This document shows positions 8,415-17,216 of a stretch of DNA of 50,462 nucleotides, in pieces. Each line of letters starts with the position of its first letter. Position 1 is the first letter of the stretch. Position numbers and translations under genes: made by a program. The DNA comes from ANME-2 cluster archaeon (GTDB lineage Archaea > Halobacteriota > Methanosarcinia > Methanosarcinales > Methanocomedenaceae): assembly GCA_014237145.1 (NCBI GenBank), contig JAAXOC010000038.1, positions 1 to 50,462 of the forward strand, written 5' to 3'. Under the pieces are notes generated by a model. The model was given only the letters and a program-made list of their open reading frames with translations, ran no database searches and had not been told where the DNA came from.

Positions 8415-9155
8415 CTATTTTACTACTGGTGAAGCTTCTTGGTCAAAGGGGTTCCTTCTCATGGCCAGGGAGAACAGGTAAGGGTAATTGCCTTGCAAGT
8501 ATTTCATATAATCCAGCCAAGAGTGGACCAGCAGGGTATATGCCCGTTTTATGTCGCCACCCAGGTGTTCATAATCGGAATCTGGCAGTTGGGTTACATC
8601 TTCCCTGCTGGCCAGCTCCTCTGTGAGGTGGAACACTGCCCTGAGTAGTTCTGTGAAGGATTCATGTTCAAGCAGGACAGGATTTTCCAGCAGCCTTACC
8701 ATGAAATCCCTCCTCCCGATTAAGAAATCGTGCAGTTTAACCAGATCTATTTGTGCCATATCAACATTAAATTCATAATTCCTCAGATGTTTATCGCCAC
8801 TGGAAAAATCCTGGTCAGACCAATCACCTGTCACTATGAGCCCTTCTTTGATTCCGTCCAGGCCCGGGTCGTGGTCTGAAAAGAGGGTGAGCAGTCTGGT
8901 CCCAACCTCGCTGAAGAAAGTTCCTATGACCATGTTCAGTTTTTCCATTCTGGCATGTTTTTCTTTCCTATCGAGCAGTTGGTGTATTATCAGGGTGACC
9001 AGCAGGACTTCGATGGGAACGAATGCGATGTCCCCTATCAGGTAGATTAAGATGTGATGGGCGTCATGGAAGACCAGATAATGTACGAAGTACCAGAGTG
9101 CTGATAACAGGACCAATGCCGTGCCGAAGAAGATTTGCCATTTTATGGATTTCAT
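8415..9155 (-). CDS. Membrane protein of unknown function, 246 residues
   Basis: Two membrane segments occupy about residues 8-28 and 33-58, separated by a His-rich turn (FHDAHH). A soluble, mostly helical domain of about 185 residues follows, with YLQGNYPYLFSLAMRRNPF near the end. The start is an ATG at 9155. It resembles uncharacterised methanogen proteins with a two-segment anchor and a cytoplasmic helical domain, but I cannot name a family. The gene lies between two direct copies of an IS-end-like repeat (8215 and 9242), which suggests that it may have been carried in. Confidence 0.7.
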   Translation of the reverse strand: MKSIKWQIFFGTALVLLSALWYFVHYLVFHDAHHILIYLIGDIAFVPIEVLLVTLIIHQLLDRKEKHARMEKLNMVIGTFFSEVGTRLLTLFSDHDPGLDGIKEGLIVTGDWSDQDFSSGDKHLRNYEFNVDMAQIDLVKLHDFLIGRRDFMVRLLENPVLLEHESFTELLRAVFHLTEELASREDVTQLPDSDYEHLGGDIKRAYTLLVHSWLDYMKYLQGNYPYLFSLAMRRNPFDQEASPVVK

Positions 9156-9241
9156 GGATTTTATTTAACACTCAATCAACTTAGATGTTTTGACTTCCGT
9201 TACCGCCTTAATGGCGCACATGCTCTCATGCGTTGTAGTGG

Positions 9242-9277
9242 CAGGCTGTCCCAAAACCCCCATAAGTCCAGCAATTC
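9242..9277. repeat. IS-end-like repeat, copy B
   Basis: Second copy of the repeat at 8215-8250, in the same orientation. A weaker echo (CAGGCTGTCAAAAATT) follows at about 9302. The rest of the 9156-9551 gap holds scraps of open frame, one with a WQVE-like stretch faintly like an IS4 transposase tail, but nothing I can support as a gene. Confidence 0.55.
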
Positions 9278-9551
9278 CCGCTCTCTCATCTTATTTTCAT
9301 CCAGGCTGTCAAAAATTATACCGCCGCACGTCATTGATTTGCTTTATGACATGGCAAGTAGAAGCATGTAATATCATAAAATGTTTACGGAATAGCAAAG
9401 AAACAAGTTTTCGCTTGTATGCGTTTATAGCCATAGCGGGAATTTCTGCCAGAACTTCAAGATATCGTGAAAAGTTGTTTTGGAGACAGCCGGTGTTGGA
9501 TCCTTACCCTGTGCCCTTGTACCGTCATTGTAATAACAATCCTGCAATACT

Positions 9552-12041
9552 TTATCCTTTGTACACGCTTCCAACCACTTCCCTGATACGCTGTGCTGTT
9601 TTCGGGCCGATGGATTCCACTTCCATCAGTTCATCCGGACCAGCCCTCATTACACTTTCCACACTCCCGAAATGCTGCAACAGCTTGCGGGCGGCGACGG
9701 GGCCAATATTGGATATGGAAGATATAATATATTTCTGCTGCTCACTCAACGTCATTGCCGTTTTCCTGCCATGGAGACTGGGCGTGCGTTTTTCATCCAC
9801 CTGCTCACGTTTTGCTATCACCTGGATCAGGGCCGCCGTATCCTGGGCATCTCTGGTGCTTATTATCGGAATACCGAAATCAGTTGCAATGGATGCCAGC
9901 ACTCCTCTTATGGCGTTGGGATGTATCTGCCTGGCCGTATACAGATTGGCACCTTCGATAATAAGTACGGGCCTGTCATAGGTCCTGGCCAGGTCAGAGA
10001 GCTGCCCGAAAATGTTCCTGTCCTTATCAATAATAGAATCCAGAAAGTCCACATCGGTCTTACGCTCGATAGCCACCCTGTCACTTACGATATAATCCCC
10101 CACTTCCAGTGTGGTCAGTATGACATCATTGCCTGCACTCTCAAGAGCCCGGGCCACACCAGAGCGTATCTCGCGCTGGTCTACATATATCTGCAGTTTT
10201 TCACCTGAATAATCGAGCAGTTGTTTTTGTCCTGCTTTTTCTGCAGGCTGTTCCGGCACCCCCTGTACCCCCGGCATCTCCGACTGTTCTGGTACCCCAG
10301 TCATCCCCGGCTTCTCCGGAGTACCCGGTACCCCCGTTATCCCCAACTGCTCTGATGTCCCCATCACCCCTGTATCCAGCGTCCCCAACGTCCCTGAAGT
10401 CCTCAGCATTCCAGTACCCGGAATACCTGGTATTTCACCAAACGTCCGGGCATTTCTGGTATCGCTCAACTGACGCATCTTGCTGTTCATGGTCTTCTCT
10501 TTACGGCGGCTGCTCCAGTAATATGCCTCGTCCTTTGTACCCTTGGCTACCAGCACCACCACCTTCCCGGCATGACTGCGTCCCGTCCTGCCCTTACGCT
10601 GGATACTGCGAATCTCTGAGGGTACGGGTTCGTAGAACAGTACCAGATCAGTGGCAGGGATATCAAGCCCTTCCTCTGCTACTGAGGTGGCCACCAGGGC
10701 ATTATATTCTCCCGACCTGAACTTATCCAGTATCTCTACCTGCTGTTTCTGGGTCAGGCCCGTATCCTTGTACTTGCTCGCCTGCCCCACGAACCTAACC
10801 GGGCGCACGTTGTCAGCACCCTCCAGGTTCCGGGTCACCAGTTCTGACATATCCCTATAATTTGTGAAAATTATCACCCTGGAATCGGGATTGTTACGCA
10901 GCTGCCCGGACACAATATCCTTAACGATCTCAAGCTTTGGATGCGTGACATCCATTTCCTTGAGTGCATACATGGCCTGGCGCATATACACATCCTCCAC
11001 CAGCCTGCGGGAAGCTTTACTGCCGGATTTTGAGCCTGCCTCATGCTCCAGCCGTTCGAAATATTTAGCAAGGGCCTCAGGTCCCTGGGTCTCAGTTATC
11101 TCGATGGCATGGCTTACTTTTAGTATCTCTGCCACCAGGGATATGGCCTTGAACACCTGCTGGTCCGGCCCACTTCTCAATCTGGACTGAAGCCTGGATT
11201 GGAGGTCCAGAAGTTCCCGTTTATTCAGATATTTCCTGTTCGGGTCAATAAAATCCAGTTTAGTCAGTTGTTCAATCCTGTTATCTAAAACCCGCTGCAT
11301 AGAATCCTTCAACCCCTTAATTTCCACTGGAACAGTAATATGCCGCCATTCAAGGTCACGATAGTGGACATAGGGCTTTACATCAGGGTCGTCATCGGTT
11401 CTTACCTGTACTTTTGATGTGGATAGGTTGCGGCAGACCTCCTCTATCTTCTCGCTGCTGGCACCCGGACTGGCTGTTATGCCCAATACCAGCGGGTCTT
11501 TTGCCTGAAACTGGTATTTTTCGGCTATATAGACATAAGCATAGTTACCAACTGACCTGTGGGCTTCGTCAAAGGTAATATGGACCACATCAGACAGGTC
11601 TATCCTGTGCGATAACAGGTCGTTCTCTATTACCTGGGGTGTGGAAACCACTATGCGGGCATCCTTCCAAAGCGCTATGCGTTTTGCGGATGGTATACTA
11701 CCTGTGAACACCACGATCTCATCAGGCGGCAGGGTCATGAACTTTTTCAAAAATGAGGCATGCTGCTCAACCAGGGGTTTGGTGGGAGATAGAATTATGA
11801 CTTTACCGCTCATTGCCTGGAGCCGGTTGGCTATGACGATCAGGGCCACTATGGTCTTACCAAGGCCCGTAGGCAGCACCACAAGTGTGGACTGTTTAAG
11901 TGCGGCTGCGGCCAGGTTGAGCTGGTACAGCCTCTGCTCGATAGCATCCGGTTTAATAAGCGGATGGGTGATAAAATCAGTGGTCTGCTTATCAGTGTCC
12001 TGTTGGAGTAGGTGTGTTTCCATCTGGGATATTGTAGTCAT
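9552..12041 (-). CDS. hef: Hef helicase/nuclease (archaeal FANCM/XPF-like)
   Basis: About 829 residues. The N-terminal part is a superfamily 2 helicase with Walker A LPTGLGKT, DEAH box TFDEAHRS and motif VI RSIQRKGRTGR. The C-terminal part is an XPF-type nuclease with GDYIVSDRVAIERKTDVD (the ERKx3D active site), followed by two helix-hairpin-helix units (ISNIGPVAARKLL and VESIGPKTAQRI). Hef processes stalled replication forks and branched DNA. Between the two halves is an odd linker of about 75 residues made of degenerate GxPG/GVP-type repeats, so the protein is longer than usual Hef (about 750). Candidate starts are GTG 12047, ATG 12041 and ATG 12023; none has a strong ribosome binding site. 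It stands alone as a transcription unit. Confidence 0.93.
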   Translation of the reverse strand: MTTISQMETHLLQQDTDKQTTDFITHPLIKPDAIEQRLYQLNLAAAALKQSTLVVLPTGLGKTIVALIVIANRLQAMSGKVIILSPTKPLVEQHASFLKKFMTLPPDEIVVFTGSIPSAKRIALWKDARIVVSTPQVIENDLLSHRIDLSDVVHITFDEAHRSVGNYAYVYIAEKYQFQAKDPLVLGITASPGASSEKIEEVCRNLSTSKVQVRTDDDPDVKPYVHYRDLEWRHITVPVEIKGLKDSMQRVLDNRIEQLTKLDFIDPNRKYLNKRELLDLQSRLQSRLRSGPDQQVFKAISLVAEILKVSHAIEITETQGPEALAKYFERLEHEAGSKSGSKASRRLVEDVYMRQAMYALKEMDVTHPKLEIVKDIVSGQLRNNPDSRVIIFTNYRDMSELVTRNLEGADNVRPVRFVGQASKYKDTGLTQKQQVEILDKFRSGEYNALVATSVAEEGLDIPATDLVLFYEPVPSEIRSIQRKGRTGRSHAGKVVVLVAKGTKDEAYYWSSRRKEKTMNSKMRQLSDTRNARTFGEIPGIPGTGMLRTSGTLGTLDTGVMGTSEQLGITGVPGTPEKPGMTGVPEQSEMPGVQGVPEQPAEKAGQKQLLDYSGEKLQIYVDQREIRSGVARALESAGNDVILTTLEVGDYIVSDRVAIERKTDVDFLDSIIDKDRNIFGQLSDLARTYDRPVLIIEGANLYTARQIHPNAIRGVLASIATDFGIPIISTRDAQDTAALIQVIAKREQVDEKRTPSLHGRKTAMTLSEQQKYIISSISNIGPVAARKLLQHFGSVESVMRAGPDELMEVESIGPKTAQRIREVVGSVYKG

Positions 12042-12102
12042 TACCACAATAAAACGCTATTTATTTAATGAGCTCCAGCTTTGTATACTGCTAAGGACTA
12101 TA

Positions 12103-12117
12103 GAGGCTGTCCCCCAT
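12103..12117. repeat. Probable IS end linked to the IS1182-type remnant
   Basis: The sequence from 12103 (AGGCTGTCCCCCATT) shares its first ten bases with the repeats at 8216, 9243 and 25597. It lies about 105 bp beyond the stop of the transposase tail at 12221, where the terminal repeat of that IS would be expected. Confidence 0.4.
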
Positions 12118-12220
12118 TCCAATTCAGGTAAATGTACAAATTAACACAATAATACAAAAAAACTTGAAATTCCTAAAATCCTCTCATCTCAAAAGCCAAT
12201 TCCACAACCAAACCCACAAT

Positions 12221-12413
12221 CTAACACAAAATATCTTTATTTCCCCCCATTTTACCCCATACAACTGTCAGATTATGCGCAATGCATGTTAAATTGAACA
12301 AAACGGACTTTCACATTTTTCAATTTCCGTGTTAAAAACTCCCTAAATCCCAGATTCTGCTTAATATTTCCAAATGGCCATTCCACAGTTTCCTTTCGTT
12401 TTTTATATTAAGT
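12221..12413 (-). pseudogene. Frameshifted C-terminal tail of an IS1182-type transposase
   Basis: Reading leftwards from about 12398, the frame gives RKETVEWPFGNIKQNLGFRE and FLTRKLKNVKVRF. After a one-base shift it continues FNLTCIAHNLTVVWGKMG. This matches the conserved end of IS1182-family transposases (ETVE-FG-IKQ-GFR-FL-RG, then IAHNL). About 90% of the gene is missing. The frameshift was found by hand translation. Confidence 0.7.
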
Positions 12414-12433
12414 TCATTATATGAAATTTATGG

Positions 12434-12574
12434 GAGATTGTCGGAAAAGTACCTAAAAAGGGCTTAAATTGAAACTTTCAAAATTATTATTCCAACTAAA
12501 TCATTATGCTGTGCCATGTCGAGTTTAGACCGTAAAGCTGGAATATTGAAAAACAAGGCTTTTCCGACAGTCTC
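12434..12574. mobile_element. 141-bp MITE with 16-bp inverted repeats and TATGG duplication
   Basis: The left end GAGATTGTCGGAAAAG (12434-12449) and right end CTTTTCCGACAGTCTC (12559-12574) are inverted repeats with one mismatch. The element is flanked on both sides by TATGG (12429-12433 and 12575-12579), which fits a 5-bp target duplication. It has no coding capacity. The ends resemble those of IS1634-type elements, from memory. It ends 62 bp before the glycosyltransferase gene, so it may affect that promoter. Confidence 0.75.
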
Positions 12575-12636
12575 TATGGATTTAAGCGACACTTTCTAAA
12601 CCAAAACCTTTATGGATAATCGGTAAATGGTTCTTA

Positions 12637-13386
12637 ATGATGCAAACTGAAATATCTATCATAATACCTACACTCAACGAAGAAAAATATATTGATACTA
12701 CACTTAAAGCACTGGTAAAGCAGAATACTAATGTCCCGTATGAAATAATTGTTTCAGACGGCGGCAGTGATGATGGCACCATTGGAGTTGCAAAACTCTA
12801 CACTGATAAGGTGATTCACTGCAAAGATGTTGGTATAGGATATGGCAGACACTTTGGTGCATTAAACGCATCTGATAGCAGCAAGTACTTCGTGTTTGTT
12901 GACTCAGATACAATACTGCCTAGCTATTTTCTTGCCTGGATGTATGATCGGTTCATGAACAATCCTGGTGTTGTTGCCTTTTCAACACATTTCGATTTCT
13001 CTGAACAGTCGCAGCAGTTGAAGCTCGCACAACAGGTTTCGAACCATTATTTTGAAATGCGGGACAAACTGTTCACGGCAACACTTCCAGGATTCATCAC
13101 GTGTGTGCGCAAAGCTTCTTACTTTAAATGTGGAGGCTACCGTAATGTTTTACTTGAAGATGTGGATTTTAGCAGGCGGATCTGCAAGGAAGGTAAATTG
13201 AGATATTTCAACGATATCACAGTTATAAATTCATCCAGGCGGCTTGAAAATATGGGACTTATTGGAACTATATACTACTATGCTCAACTTGATATTGGAA
13301 GAAAAATCGATTCTACAATTGTCGATAAAATTACAAATAAACTCGGTATTGCAGACCTTCGTGAATATATCGGCATACGTGAGTGA
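12637..13386 (+). CDS. Family 2 glycosyltransferase
   Basis: A 249-residue GT-A fold enzyme. The N-terminus ISIIIPTLNEEKYI and IIVSDGGSDDGT are the nucleotide-sugar binding segments of family GT2. VFVDSD (about residues 87-92) is the DXD metal site, and LLEDVDFSRRI (about 170) carries the acidic acceptor-side motif. There is no membrane segment, so it is likely a cytosolic or membrane-associated enzyme acting on lipids or surface glycans. ATGATG at 12637 has no clear ribosome binding site. A MITE lies just upstream. The next gene starts 9 bases after the stop. Confidence 0.88.
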   Translation: MMQTEISIIIPTLNEEKYIDTTLKALVKQNTNVPYEIIVSDGGSDDGTIGVAKLYTDKVIHCKDVGIGYGRHFGALNASDSSKYFVFVDSDTILPSYFLAWMYDRFMNNPGVVAFSTHFDFSEQSQQLKLAQQVSNHYFEMRDKLFTATLPGFITCVRKASYFKCGGYRNVLLEDVDFSRRICKEGKLRYFNDITVINSSRRLENMGLIGTIYYYAQLDIGRKIDSTIVDKITNKLGIADLREYIGIRE

Positions 13387-13395
13387 CCAGACTTA

Positions 13396-13674
13396 ATGAA
13401 AATTGTCCCCTCAAAACCCACCCGAGATATTAGATTCCAAGTTAGACAGATGATAGTATTTTTTGAAGATAATGAAGCATCTTTTGCCCATAACTATCCA
13501 ATTTTGTCAGGAAAAACCATTCAACAGTTTAAATTTCATCATAAAAATTATATGAAAACCACTGTTTTTAATCAAAATCAGCACCTTACCGAACTCGTAA
13601 AAGCCATGGTGGACATAGCTAATAAATCCGAACATGCAGCAGACTGCTTGATGACTATGATACTTAAAAGATAA
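13396..13674 (+). CDS. Small protein of unknown function, 92 residues
   Basis: A soluble, mostly helical protein with many Phe, His and Asn residues (for example FKFHHKNYMKTTVFNQNQH) and no membrane segment. It starts 9 bases after the glycosyltransferase, so it is probably in the same transcript. No family was recognised. No strong ribosome binding site is visible, which fits translational coupling. Confidence 0.5.
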   Translation: MKIVPSKPTRDIRFQVRQMIVFFEDNEASFAHNYPILSGKTIQQFKFHHKNYMKTTVFNQNQHLTELVKAMVDIANKSEHAADCLMTMILKR

Positions 13675-13694
13675 AACCTGCCTTAGTGCAGGTT
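13675..13694. terminator. Hairpin shared by two convergent genes
   Basis: AACCTGC and GCAGGTT form a 7-bp stem with a 6-base loop. The hairpin sits right after the stop of the 92-residue gene and covers the stop of the oxidoreductase gene on the other strand, so it can serve both transcripts. Confidence 0.5.
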
Positions 13695-15167
13695 CCCGTC
13701 TTCGTTCAACGCACCCAGCATCTCTATGATCGAATACGCAGCGCGGGTTATGCCCATACTCCGGCTATCCGTATCCGTGCCAGCCAGATACAAGTTTTTG
13801 ATCGGAGTCCTTATATCTGCGATTTTTCCATTAATGGTGACAGCCGCTTTTTCAGGAATTGTGATCTGTTCATGCTGCATTTCAACATGTCTTTCTATGG
13901 ATGGCAGGGCACGGTAAACAGTATCATACGCATTCTTTATAACTGAATCTTCAGATCTGTCATCATCCATCACAAATCCGAACCCTACGAGCTGTTTTCC
14001 CTTTGGTGCAAGAGATGGGTCAAAATTACTTATCGGCATTGCCCAGTATGGGGTGTCCTTGAACCATACCTCTGAACCCATATAGTTGAACTCGTCCATC
14101 TTCCTGTCAAGACCTAACCAGATAGTCAGGCTCTTGGTCTGGACAATTCCGCCAAGATAGTTAATATAAGATATTGGCAGATCTTCAACAATATCAGGCA
14201 GGTTCTTTGCAAAACCTGTGTAGACCACGAGATCGGCATAGTAAGTCTGGTCCGTTTCTACACCTATGACTTTCCCCTCATTTGTGAGGATGCGTTTTAC
14301 CTCACACTGAGTCTGAATCTCAACCGTTTCCGGAAGAGAGTAGAGAACAGCATTTAACATTGATCTGAGCCCTTTACGCGGATACCCTTGAGCTTGGGCA
14401 GTATCACTATTGGCTACAAACCTACTGATCGATGCAAGCGAGATTGGAACAGTGCTTTTGATCTGAAGTGATGATTCCAGTATCCCTGACAATGTTAACC
14501 CCAATGATGTATGAAAATTGGAGTGTAATATGGACTGAAGAATAGATTCAGTATGTTGCAGCATTTCTTTTGGCCCCACAATACTTTCAAACTGCTCCTG
14601 TGTGACACTGTCGCGTATGAAACTGCTGCCGGTCAGCATCCTGTGAACAGATGTCTCCTTCATAGATTTCCCTGACAGGAAATATGATATTGCGTTGACA
14701 AAATCATATGTATCCTTTGACAGGGTACGCGGCAGTGAGTCATACACCGATTGTTTAGAGAGGTCTGTACCAAAAGTTGATAGCGTAAGAACTTTTGTGG
14801 CTGCCTGTGACAGCACAAGCCTGTCTTTTTTTGGAAGAATGTCGTATGTGATAAATTCCTTCAAATTCGATGGGACCTTCTGGAAACTGTCTTCTGTTCT
14901 GATAAAATAATTGCCATAATCCTCAAACACTGGCACGTAATTGAAATAGTTATCCATCAGCCTCTTTAATGGTCCAACTGCAAGATGCGTGATGGCATGG
15001 GGACCGGTATCGACCTGATAATCATCCACTATGTAACTATTGCAATTTCCACCTACATGCCCCGTTTTTTCGAGCACCAACACTCTGTTACCATGTTTTG
15101 ACAGTGTAAGCGCAGCCAGAAGTCCGCTAATCCCCGCACCTACAACTATAACGTCAAACTTATTCAT
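13683..15167 (-). CDS. FAD-dependent oxidoreductase, phytoene desaturase (CrtI)-like
   Basis: The 494-residue protein opens with the dinucleotide-binding signature VIVVGAGISGLLAALTLSK and LVLEKTGHVGGN, followed by DYQVDTGPHAIT. This is the layout of the CrtI / carotenoid isomerase / amine oxidase group. The end, LYLAGTDTDSRSMGITRAAYS, is the second FAD contact. Such proteins desaturate, saturate or isomerise polyprenoid chains; the substrate here is unknown. Archaeal members include geranylgeranyl lipid and carotenoid enzymes. It lies 112 bp downstream of the TrmB gene in the same direction and may be read from the same transcript. Confidence 0.8.
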   Translation of the reverse strand: MNKFDVIVVGAGISGLLAALTLSKHGNRVLVLEKTGHVGGNCNSYIVDDYQVDTGPHAITHLAVGPLKRLMDNYFNYVPVFEDYGNYFIRTEDSFQKVPSNLKEFITYDILPKKDRLVLSQAATKVLTLSTFGTDLSKQSVYDSLPRTLSKDTYDFVNAISYFLSGKSMKETSVHRMLTGSSFIRDSVTQEQFESIVGPKEMLQHTESILQSILHSNFHTSLGLTLSGILESSLQIKSTVPISLASISRFVANSDTAQAQGYPRKGLRSMLNAVLYSLPETVEIQTQCEVKRILTNEGKVIGVETDQTYYADLVVYTGFAKNLPDIVEDLPISYINYLGGIVQTKSLTIWLGLDRKMDEFNYMGSEVWFKDTPYWAMPISNFDPSLAPKGKQLVGFGFVMDDDRSEDSVIKNAYDTVYRALPSIERHVEMQHEQITIPEKAAVTINGKIADIRTPIKNLYLAGTDTDSRSMGITRAAYSIIEMLGALNEDGNLH

Positions 15168-15279
15168 TTTTTTATTCCACTTTAATGAGATGTGTATTGC
15201 TCAAATATTTCGGGCACAATGCAACCTATAACTCTATTCTGTTAGTTTCTCTATTGTCTCTCTGTGTATCAATCACAAC

Positions 15280-16065
15280 TTATTCTGGAATTGTGCATGC
15301 TCTCCATTCGGCATCAACAAAATGCTTAAAAATAGAGATGACCTCATTCCCGTTTGACCAGATCGCAGTTAGATCTTCGTTTCCAATCTCTTCTTTAATG
15401 ATAGCGATTAAAACTTCAGTATCGTCTACCACTAATATTCCACCCTTCACGGGAGCCATTGTTATTTTATCGGAATATGTCCGAATTTCTGCCCCTGGGA
15501 GAACTTCTGCAATTGCATCGGCATCATGTTGTGTACTGCCCGTGATTTTTACCTTGACACCTTGTTCCAGTCTTTTTTGTAGCGCCAGTTTTAGTTTTTC
15601 AAGAACCGGATAGGCTTCCATTATTTTGTGAAATGAAGGATATGAAGCTGCAAAAATAATCTCAAAAGTTGCGCTTTCAATCATTTTTATCATCCGGTCA
15701 TTAACGTTTTTCACACCGTTGATGGTCCAGACAATTTCTTCTTTTAAATCTACTTCATGGGTTTTGTAGATGTTTTCTAACATCTCAAAGGCTTTCTGGC
15801 TTTCAGCGTAATAATCTTCTTTAAGTTTTTCAAATGCTCTGTCAGGTGATACGGCCCTGAATTTCATTGGTTTGGTGTGCTGGACCTCAATGATCCCCTT
15901 CTCATTGAGCTTTGTCAGTACACCATATACTGCAGACCTGGGTATTCCAGACAGGACGTGAATGTCTGTTGCAGTCCCGCTGCCGGCTTTCGTTATTGCA
16001 GCGAACGCTTTTGCTTCATAATCTGTCATACCCAATTTCCGAAGAGTTTCAATTAGATCATTCAT
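15280..16065 (-). CDS. TrmB-family transcriptional regulator
   Basis: The 261-residue protein has an N-terminal winged helix (about 1-75) with the TrmB signature LRKLGMTDYEAKAFAAI and SGIPRSAVYGVLTKLNEKGI. A short coiled linker is followed by a phospholipase-D-like fold regulatory domain (about 110-255), the usual TrmB layout. TrmB proteins sense sugars or other small ligands. It follows the COG1361-like gene by 24 bases and is transcribed with it and the RND exporter, so it probably controls that export locus. Confidence 0.88.
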   Translation of the reverse strand: MNDLIETLRKLGMTDYEAKAFAAITKAGSGTATDIHVLSGIPRSAVYGVLTKLNEKGIIEVQHTKPMKFRAVSPDRAFEKLKEDYYAESQKAFEMLENIYKTHEVDLKEEIVWTINGVKNVNDRMIKMIESATFEIIFAASYPSFHKIMEAYPVLEKLKLALQKRLEQGVKVKITGSTQHDADAIAEVLPGAEIRTYSDKITMAPVKGGILVVDDTEVLIAIIKEEIGNEDLTAIWSNGNEVISIFKHFVDAEWRACTIPE

Positions 16066-16089
16066 TTAAACCACTAATCGTCCTATATG

Positions 16090-17169
16090 TCATTCAATAG
16101 TTATTTTTTTTCGTTTAATATACAAGTATATTGGTGTCCCGATAATCCCAAGAACCATCAATATTAAAACAGTTGGACTCTCTTTAACCTTATCCATAAA
16201 AGGGACAGCTGGTTTTACATTAACTGTAGCCTTCAAAGCTTTCGAATACTGGATATCTCCATGTTCATCATCATATTTGATTTCGTTCTTTATTGCATAA
16301 CTTTTTGATGTTGCTGTTTCATCCACGTTAATCTTGTATAATGCTGTCCTTGACTCACCCGTTGCCATATCTCCAAGGTATGCCTGATCGTCAGTTGTAC
16401 TGAACGGATCCACTGTGCTGATTCTTGCAATTGCGTCATAAGCTGTAACATCTCCTACATTCTTATATGTTACTTTCAACATCCCGCTTTCACCTGCTGT
16501 CAGATATGATGTAGTTTCTGTTACTTCAAAGAATGGTTGCTCTTCGATTTCGATATTAATTATTGCAGTCTCGTTTCCTTCCACATTCCAGAAATAGGTC
16601 TCACCATAGGGAGCTGAGACTGCAGAATCTTTCTGGTAAGTATATGTAATGTCAAGTCGAAGTTCATAGATACCTGCCCTGGCATTATCATATATCCGGA
16701 TCGGGAAGGTAAGTGGATCTTCTGTGGACTTCCCTTCCTGAAGCGAGTCTATCAGTACAGTATTTATTTTTATTTCCAGAGGTGTACCAGCATTCACCAA
16801 TGACAGTTTTCCTGTCATGGATTTTGCGGTTGTGACCTGGCGGTCTAAATTCAGTTCCTTTGCCGCAAGACCCATTACAAGGTCTGGACCGTAATCAGCA
16901 ATATCATCATCCAGTTCGTCATTATCTGCTTCAAAGCCATAGGTCTCGCCGTCATTGAGCAGTGTAATAAAAAGGGTACCTTCGTCTCCCCGTTTGAATG
17001 TGTTGTCACCTGATATGACAGCAGTTATATGCGGCTGGCCGTACACGTTGTAATAGTCATCACTGATCTCACCGACATTGTATTCATCCAGTACCGCTGA
17101 TGCACTAAATATAGTATTGCACAACAGCAGAGCAGTTATTATTGCGAGTAGTACTTTTCTTGATCTCAT
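16090..17169 (-). CDS. Secreted COG1361-like (S-layer-related) protein with C-terminal anchor
   Basis: The 359-residue protein has a signal peptide (KVLLAIITALLLCNTIFSAS), then two beta-rich domains of the NEW3/CARDB kind. Characteristic pieces are GDEGTLFITLLNDGE and AGESGMLKVTYKNVGDVTAYDA. It ends in one membrane segment (about 335-352) and a basic tail, so it stands on the outer face of the membrane. The gene sits between the RND exporter (upstream, 47 bases) and the TrmB gene. COG1361 proteins next to RND exporters are common in methanogens, and the pair is likely a transport unit, with this protein as the extracellular partner. Confidence 0.8.
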   Translation of the reverse strand: MRSRKVLLAIITALLLCNTIFSASAVLDEYNVGEISDDYYNVYGQPHITAVISGDNTFKRGDEGTLFITLLNDGETYGFEADNDELDDDIADYGPDLVMGLAAKELNLDRQVTTAKSMTGKLSLVNAGTPLEIKINTVLIDSLQEGKSTEDPLTFPIRIYDNARAGIYELRLDITYTYQKDSAVSAPYGETYFWNVEGNETAIINIEIEEQPFFEVTETTSYLTAGESGMLKVTYKNVGDVTAYDAIARISTVDPFSTTDDQAYLGDMATGESRTALYKINVDETATSKSYAIKNEIKYDDEHGDIQYSKALKATVNVKPAVPFMDKVKESPTVLILMVLGIIGTPIYLYIKRKKITIE

Positions 17170-17216
17170 TTATTCATCTTCCTTTTTATTAATAATTATA
17201 TTTATTTTTTAAAATT

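Noticed and set aside
9190-9981. 263-codon open frame running into the hef 3' end
   Set aside because: It overlaps the helix-hairpin-helix part of Hef on the other strand, and its text is low-likelihood (many Cys, Ser, Pro). At most its first part hides an IS scrap.
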